Positions 57,459-64,000 of a stretch of 64,000 nt of DNA are shown piece after piece. The stretch comes from Gamarada debralockiae. Its lineage: Eukaryota > Ascomycota > Leotiomycetes > Helotiales > Hyphodiscaceae. Below the pieces are notes generated by a model that ran no database searches, had not been told where the DNA came from, and saw nothing but the letters and a program-made list of their open reading frames with translations. Location of the stretch: contig NXFV01002075.1 in assembly GCA_002803225.1 (NCBI GenBank), positions 62,001 to 126,000 on the forward strand, written 5' to 3'. Positions within the stretch are counted from its first letter, which is position 1. Every line of letters begins with the position of its first letter. Made by a program: the position numbers and the translations under genes.

Positions 57459-58327
57459 ATGGATCCAATCAATCTCGGAAGATGGTGAGCACTCTTTTCA
57501 CATTTCCTTACCTAGTTCAACTATTAGTTCAATACTGACCATCTGTTTATCCAGTCCGGTGTACGGGGTCAGTTCCTCCCTCGCTCTCCTCGCCTCCTCT
57601 CCTCTCCTATCCTCACCCAATCTTGCTCTCGCAGGTCCCTAATATCCGCAGTCATTCTTCGGAACAATGGGCGCCAGCATGTCCATCATCCTCTGCTGCT
57701 TGGGCGCCGGATATGGAATTGCCAAGTCCAGTATCGCGATCTCAACAGCCAGCATCTACAAGCCTGATGGAATGGTACGGAGTATGTTACCTTATATCCC
57801 ACCCTTCCCTTACGCTTTTCGCCTTCCCCTCCGTCTCATTACCACCCTACTCTACCTAAGTCCTCGCTATCACCTCTCCACCCCCCTTTCCTCACACATT
57901 GCACTCGGCTAACTCCCTCCACAGACTTAATCCCCCCAATCATGGCCGGCATCGTGGCCATCTACGGCTTGGTCGTATCGGTAATGATAATCAACAATCT
58001 CGAAGAGAAGTCAGCCTTGCACACGAACTTTCTCCAACTAGGTGCTGGTCTTACAGTGGGCATTTGCGGTATGTCGGCCGGCTTGAGCATTGGCATAATT
58101 GGCGATGCGGGTGTCCGGGCAGCTGCGCAGCAGCCGAGGATGTATATGGGGATGGTTATGATTCTTATTTTTGCGGAAGTTCTAGGTAAGTGCGATACGG
58201 AGGGAGGGAGTTGGAGGATGGGACAAGGAGAGAGGAGCAAAGGCTAATTGTGGATGTAGGTATTTATGGAACGATCGTTGCGATTATGTTGTTGAGCTCG
58301 GGGCCTGGAGTTACGAGGTGTTCCTGA
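57459..58327 (+). CDS. V-type H+-ATPase proteolipid (subunit c family), divergent
   Basis: A rotor-ring subunit of the vacuolar proton pump. Exons 57459-57484, 57555-57567, 57652-57781, 57925-58185 and 58260-58327 join into 165 residues; exon 2 is only 13 bp. The frame through [10 protein letters not shown] is right only if the acceptor at 57651 is used, not the nearer one at 57634. Four membrane helices are present. The proton-carrying Glu141 is kept in [13 protein letters not shown], and GDAGVR and QQPR match subunit c (Vma3). The usual first-helix GTAKSG reads GIAKSS and the region around it is diverged, so this may be an extra or specialised paralogue rather than the main Vma3. Subunit c' (Vma11) fits less well. 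Confidence 0.82.
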
Positions 58328-59435
58328 GACTTTTCAACAATGGGACGATTACGTCAGGGAAGAGTTACAGATATTGATCACAAGATACAGTGAAGATGTC
58401 ATCACGCGAGCGGGGAAGGGTTTATGAAACTGCATCGACTAGAGATGGATATGGGTGAGAGAGCAAGTGGTAGTTGGGATATGCCGAGTCTCTCTCGATT
58501 TAGAGCATTGGACGCAATGAAGTTCCTTGCGTCGTACTTACATGGAGCATGAATCTTTCAACTCTGTACATAATTGAAGTAAGAGGTAAGAACAATTACT
58601 ACACGTAATAGATCAATGCATTCTGCTTTCCATTTGCCATTGCGCTATTCACTGACATTCAAAGCTTGGTGCTCCTCACAGAGACTTGGGTACGCCCTTC
58701 GGATCTTCCTATATTAGCCATGCTGCCTTGTCCAAAAACGAAAGCAACGCAAACACATTGGCGCGAGAGCATTTACCATGGGAACTGGTGTTCCCAGTCT
58801 CCCTTGTAGGTGACAAGTCTTCGCTTGTGAGCGGATGTCTCAGAACGGACCTTGATGTATAACTTATTCGCTGGCTCATGTTGAGTAGGTGTTGATCTGT
58901 AACTACATCGATGAGTAGTGGCGATAACGAGAGAGAAACACGGCACTGATAACCAAAGAAGATGGATAGATCTTCAGGGAAGTCCAACCAGCAGACAAAG
59001 GAGCATGTGAAACTCCTAAAGCGATTACCAATGGCAGACTTAGAAAGTGCAGCAGACATGCTCACAACTAAGAGCTCAACCAGCACCTTGGGAATGGGTG
59101 GAATTTTGTCAAGTGGTTTGGGAACAGAGGTATCCGAACGTATGGTAGATATAGTCGACAGGGAGGTGTGATCACAGGCTCACTACATTTGAGTCAATTG
59201 GGGTCGATGAATCTCATAGCCCTTCCTACCTTCAGTATTCTGCAGATCAAAGCACAAATGATTATCTCCTAGAAGGGATCATGAATAGGAAGGAATGTAA
59301 AGGATGTTTTCGGCGAATAAAGCATGATATTGTTGAGCGTCTTCTGTTAGGAAACACAATTCTTGGAGACAGATGTGAAGCAGAGGAGGAGTAATGAAAC
59401 AGATGTTGTTCACTAAAACTACAAGGTCATGCTCC

Positions 59436-59532
59436 ATGCTGTTCCCTGAGTGGCTCGCGGAATTGAAACTCAAAGTCTGGAAGCACGCTTTAACAGAAGT
59501 TCGCGCTGCAGTATCCATCTACCGCAGTGGGC
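59436..59532 (+). pseudogene. Possible decayed fragment of a 2EXR domain
   Basis: A plus-strand frame reads LFPEWLAELKLKVWKHAL, resembling the opening of 2EXR domains (Phe-x-x-Leu-Pro-x-Glu-Leu-Arg-Leu-Lys-Ile-Trp). The rest of the domain cannot be followed and there is no clear start, so at best it is a relic. It is far diverged from the intact 2EXR gene at 24045-24881. Confidence 0.3.
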
Positions 59533-59714
59533 CAGCCATGATCTTGCGAGGCGATCGCGTGGTAGACGGCATGACCGCCTTCTCGTATGAGCTATTCCAC
59601 TCGTTCTTAGTAGACATAGCGTTATGACAGTAATAAGAAAGTCGAAGCAGATACGAAGGAACGATACGGATAACAGAGACGACAGCGACATTCACATCAA
59701 CAATGAATTGCTCT

Positions 59715-59783
59715 CTTCACTCGAATGGTTCACTTCACTCGAATGGTTCACTTCACTCGAATGGTTCACTTCACTCGAATGGT
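59715..59783. repeat. Tandem repeat, 18-bp unit, 3.8 copies
   Basis: The unit CTTCACTCGAATGGTTCA is repeated without visible mismatch from 59715 to 59783. Perfect copies point to a recent, potentially length-variable expansion. It lies in non-coding DNA. Confidence 0.85.
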
Positions 59784-60551
59784 CGCATGCAATCATAGTT
59801 TGACGAACCCAAAGGCCAATTTTCATTCCTTCACTTGTATCCAAAGAACAACAATACAGTTTCCCCAGAAGCACATATAAGAATTCCGCTAAGTTATCCT
59901 CCAAGGAAGAGAAGCAGCTATTTAAAAGACTCCCTTTATACAAGTAACTCCGCACTATGATCATCCATCGCAATCGTATTAGACACGTCGGCTCATAACC
60001 ACGACCAATGAACCACACAAATTCCACTCGTTCAGTCTATCTCGAACATCTTCTTCTTCATTCGATTGTCTGCGGTAGTGTTGCCGTAAGGGTGGTAGGG
60101 TTGGCGGTTTTTGGGCCTCCTGTCGTGACAGTGGCAAGACACATGGACACGCATTCCACGAGAACTGTGTAGCTACTGTCATGATATGATGCAGTCGTAG
60201 AAGCTCTGAGCATGTACACACGAACTGACCCGTAGTGATCTATCAAATCCCTGAAACCTTTCAGTCACTCAACTTCGCAGACAAGCTCCCACGCTGATAG
60301 TGCTGAGGAGATCGAGGAACCTATTCAGATCTGGCAATGCCACCAATCTCGATTTCTGAACGGGAACTTGACGCCAAGGCATATCAGTCTGATATGGAAA
60401 TGACAAGCCAGGAGAGTGTTCCTCCAGAAAGACGATTTTGTCTTCACGGAGACGAGGAGCATTGCCAAAGGCATTGACAGGGAACTACCACGAAACGAAT
60501 TATTTTATCTGGGAAATGCAGCCATGCTACGTATATTGTTACATGGTATTA

Positions 60552-63500
60552 CTACAAAGCCCATTCATTCCTATCATCCGATTCCAGCAAAAATGGCTCA
60601 TCGATGCGCTTAATCGCGAAGTCGCTGCACAGAATACTGCTCAGTATTAGCCAATATCACCACATGGCTGAAGAAAAGAGAGGGAAAGGGGGACAAAAGC
60701 AAGAGGGAAGATGGGGAACACACCAAGCAGAAGCCACCAACCCATCCAACTCCGCAATCGCAGCATCCCTCTGCGCCCCCGCCACCATACCCTTGCTAAT
60801 ACTCATCTGCAACTCCTTAATATGCTTACTCTTCCCCCACCCCACCTGCTCCATAACTTTCTTCCCAAGACAATCGCTATGAAAAGCATGCTGGCACGGA
60901 AACACGAAGAATTGTCTACTCAGCAACGGCAAGCTGCACACATAGCATTTCTCGCCAGGCTCAACGATGGCGTATCGATGATCCAAGGCCGCGATATCGA
61001 TCTTGATATTCGTAGCGGTTTGTGAGGACTCATCCATTTCTTTCTTTAAGACATCGATGTGACGGCTATAATCCTCGAGCGCCGCGCAAATCTCCTCTTT
61101 GAAATCGTCGATCACGACGAAGTCAGGGAAGAAAGGTATCAAATCCTCGATTTTGAGAAGATCGCAGCGTTTAAGGAATTCAATGGCGGTTTTGATACCG
61201 TTGGATTGGGAAATCACTTTTTTGGCTACGGCTAGCCAGAGCTTCTTTCGTAAGGGAGGATTTGACATAGGACGGTCGGCGATGATGGATGCTAGGTCGA
61301 TTTCGGAGTGTGTGAGGGCTAGCTCGACGGCTTGGAGGTATTGGCCCATTGTGCTGTAGATGTGGACGCATGATTGGACACGGGAATGTTCGATGCAGAG
61401 ACGCAGGGCGAAGTCGGAATCGAAACTCGGTTCGTCGCCTTGGGTTTCTAGGTATGAGAGGAGGGCTGATTCGTCTTTTGAGGGGTGGGCGGCGTAGATT
61501 GAGATCAATGTGTTGTGAACAGCGGCATCGGTAGAATTCAGCTGGTTGATTACGTGGAGAAGGTAGCGAACGGCTTGGTTTTGCGAGAGTGGCCCTTGGA
61601 AGTTCCGATCATAGCTTAGGAGAGCGGGGATGAGATTGCGGGCTTTCAAGTCCGCATGTCGCATCAAGATGTCGACGAGTTCGTTGGCGACATGGGTGAT
61701 GAGCCCACTGCTGTACCGATAGAAAATTTCTGGCTCCGTCTGCTTTTTGAGCACATCCAGCGCCTCCTTCCAGCGCTCTCTCTGAATCCAGTAAGATAAC
61801 ACATAATTATAATCATTCACAGCACTTGCGAAGAAGAGCAGTTCGTCTTCTCTGCCATGGCTGCTGATTATATCATATGTCGTTTTCCGATCGAGATCGG
61901 ACTTGTACTTTTTGACGAAGTCTTGGAATTCTGTCCGAATCGTATCAAGTTGGTCTTTTGTCTGAGCCGGATTTAGAGTCTCCGACAACTCGGCTTTGGT
62001 GATGATGGTATCATCAAGAGAGTTGAGCTTGGACATGAAGATTTCCACGAGCCAACTCGCTATCATGATGCGTTGCATGATAGATGACTTCTTGTATGTG
62101 GTGATCTTTGTTAGGAGATACTTCCGCAGAGCATCTTGCTGATCATTATCCACGAATGTCAGAGCGACTTGCTCAAATGGCTTGCTGCTCTTTCCGTAGA
62201 CTCCTGCAGCCTCGAGATAGGATCCCTTACTGATCAGATAGTCGCCAGATGCTGTCGCAACAGCATCCTTCTGTGCAGCTCCCCTGGCATACCGTAAGGC
62301 TGCATCAAAATGCTCTGTCTGCAACATAACTTTCCAGACGTCCCTATCCTCGTCCGTGACAACAATTTCGTAGATCTCTTGATTCGTGAATAGCCAGAAT
62401 GTATTCTTCTGCTGATCAGCAAACAACCCGAGAGCTTCCTGGCCGGGATCCAGGACAACTTGATCGAATACCACTCTGTCGTCGAGTCGATTTACAGCTA
62501 TGACGCGTCCTCCAATAAGATGGAGGATATGCCACTGCGTTAATGCAATCGAATCGATCGGGTCTTGAGTGGCCTTTCTCCGACCACCTGAAGACTCTGT
62601 AGCTGGTAGTTGGGATCTAGGCAGCAATTTTGCCTCCGCTAGGAGCTTGTTCCCTAGGTCAGGTGATGCTGGATGGGTAAGTAATCTCCCGTAGTACACA
62701 CCTTGCGATGAGAGCCAGGCGAATATGCGATCTGGCGTCAGGCTTTCTACCGAAGTAGAGTCTGGAGCATCTGGAGATACCACCAACTCGGAAGATGCAG
62801 AAGCTGAGACTCGTGAAATTTCATGAACCGTTGGCTGCTCAGTCTCGAAGAGCCGCGTGAAGATTGATGCTCCTCCCTCATGTGCTGCTCGTCCTATTTT
62901 CCCAACCAGATGTAGTAGCCTGCTCTGCGTAGTAATGACAACCCTTCTTACGTCAGGTTTTCCAGGAATGACGTCCACCCATAACCCAGTAACGGGACCA
63001 TCTGGAACTTTCTGTAGAGTCTTGAGATATTTGTCTTCCTTCCTGTAAAATTCCGTAGATGTCTCGATATAGCCTTCGTAGATATTGCCATCAGATGTGC
63101 CTATGAGAATCTCTCGGGTGGATGCGGTAGGTAGAGAAGGGTTCCATGCTATACATTCTATTGCGACACCTCGAAGCCGAGAAAGTGGTCTGGGCTGCCG
63201 TGATTGTGTGTGCAGGTAGTAATTCTCTCCAAGAGCAGTGCATATAATGAGGTGGGAGGCGGTAGGATCGAGGAACATGCGCCGTATAACACCGACTTCT
63301 GAGGTCTTCTTGGGGAGGTCAATATCTGGGTAGAAGTTAGTTACTAAATACAAGTCCTAACTGAAGCAGCCATACCGTCTATCTCTGCAGGATTGTCCAG
63401 GTCAATCCGGATGATTCTGCCATTCGAAAGAGCTAGAACCAAGACGTTGTTTGCGACTTGCGCCGCAACGAAATCGGATGCGATGGAGAATTGGAGCTGC

Positions 63501-63595
63501 ACAAGCTCTACATTGAATATCGGGAGGGTGTTCTCATTGAGATCTTGTAGATTTCGTGCGGCGGCTACATAGCCGTTTGATGGGTCGAGAGCCAT
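60552..63595 (-). CDS. VPS18: Vacuolar sorting protein Vps18 (Pep3)
   Basis: A core subunit of the HOPS and CORVET tethering complexes, acting in endosome and vacuole fusion. Exons 63595-63376, 63325-60724 and 60636-60552 join into 968 residues. The N-terminal half is a beta-propeller (from about 20 to 370). An alpha-solenoid with clathrin-type repeats follows. The C-terminus is a RING-H2 domain: CYVC, then FPCQHAFHSDC, then CILC. The last pair and the ending FAIKRIDEPF, then NEWAL, come only from the third exon. Reading straight on at 60723 gives a false tail and destroys the RING. The 87-bp intron has a GT donor and a CTAATAC branch-like sequence before GAGCAG. Confidence 0.93.
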
Positions 63596-64000
63596 CCGTC
63601 AAGATGAAGGGTGCTACCTCATGGTCCTTGATGCTTGAGCTCGAGGCTGCGATGAGGTCCAAGGCTGGGATCATAGCTTCACTAATTCGGCGAACGGCAG
63701 AACTCACTTCTGCAGGTCACATGCTTAGCATCACGTGCCAAATGCCATATCAGAGCTCCCGATAATAATTCGCCTACAAAAGATACAAGGTACTTCTATA
63801 TTTAGGGAGTATCGTTTGGTGAAACGTTCAATGCCATCCAGTCACTTTGCATCGCACGCAATCTCGGGAAAGCGTTATGATACCATGCATATGAAGCCAC
63901 ATCCAAGGGAATAAACGCCGAAGGACAGTATCGTTTGAGGCTGAAGTAAAGCATGAAAGCCGTGGAGCTCTCAAAATATCCTTAAATTTTCTGCAGCCAA
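63596..64000. other. Upstream flank of VPS18, no gene seen
   Basis: The last 405 bp of the window. No start codon or exon of another gene was recognised. Confidence 0.4.

Larger units (their letters stand above)
58328..60551. other. Intergenic 2.2 kb with fragments
   Basis: Convergent gap between the proteolipid gene and VPS18. A plus frame at 58962-59171 (MDRSSGKSNQQTKEHVKLL) is polar and unrecognised. A possible 2EXR fragment and a short tandem repeat are listed separately. Nothing else was supported. Confidence 0.4.

Noticed and set aside
57623..57859. Frame using the acceptor at 57634 for the V-ATPase proteolipid
   Set aside because: It breaks the membrane-helix sequence. The acceptor at 57651 restores [10 protein letters not shown] and the family pattern.
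1..64000. CRISPR arrays, bacterial operons, rRNA genes
   Set aside because: No regularly spaced identical repeats of the right size, and introns throughout show a eukaryotic genome. No rRNA sequence was recognised.

Overview
The window looks like nuclear DNA of a filamentous ascomycete (Pezizomycotina). The genes carry many short introns (about 46-210 bp, GT...AG). Reconstructed proteins match well-known fungal families, and the set includes lineage-typical items: a 2EXR protein, a fungal-type STAND N-terminal domain, an OPSB/yapsin-like GPI protease and a pectate lyase relic. A Leotiomycetes-like, plant-associated fungus is my guess from protein flavour only. All exon joins below were worked out by hand from splice signals, reading frame and family knowledge.

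Layout. 0-3.3 kb: a truncated gene at the left edge, a dead Tc1/mariner transposase, otherwise empty. 3.3-12.5 kb: ornithine acetyltransferase (ARG7/ArgJ) head-to-head with the eIF2-alpha kinase GCN2, across a 351-bp promoter that holds a perfect TGACTCA Gcn4/CPC1 site; then a FAD monooxygenase. 12.5-24 kb: an accessory-looking, gene-poor stretch with three dispersed copies of one 93-residue protein family of unknown function, a broken STAND N-terminal gene, one hypothetical gene, two copies of a TA-flanked MITE and a minisatellite.

24-43 kb is a housekeeping block: 2EXR protein, complex I NDUFA12 (with a 7-nt exon) head-to-head with PGS1 (cardiolipin pathway), the Hsp40 SIS1 with a perfect four-unit heat-shock element upstream, a UBA/UIM protein whose peptidase domain looks catalytically dead, the E2 CDC34, a proline-iminopeptidase-like hydrolase, a Cut12-type spindle-pole protein and ORC2 (divergent pair). 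43.8-45.3 kb: a decayed pectate lyase. 47-64 kb: splicing factor CWC2, urease accessory UreF, a MARVEL-like membrane protein, an SDR, an intron-containing tRNA-Lys(CTT) with an inverted partial copy nearby, a GPI-type aspartic protease, a divergent V-ATPase proteolipid, and VPS18.

Functional links: amino-acid starvation control (GCN2 with its probable pathway target ARG7), mitochondrial inner membrane (NDUFA12 with PGS1), and ubiquitin biology (pseudo-peptidase next to CDC34). The strongest candidates for something undescribed are the three-copy 93-residue family and the pseudo-deubiquitinase.
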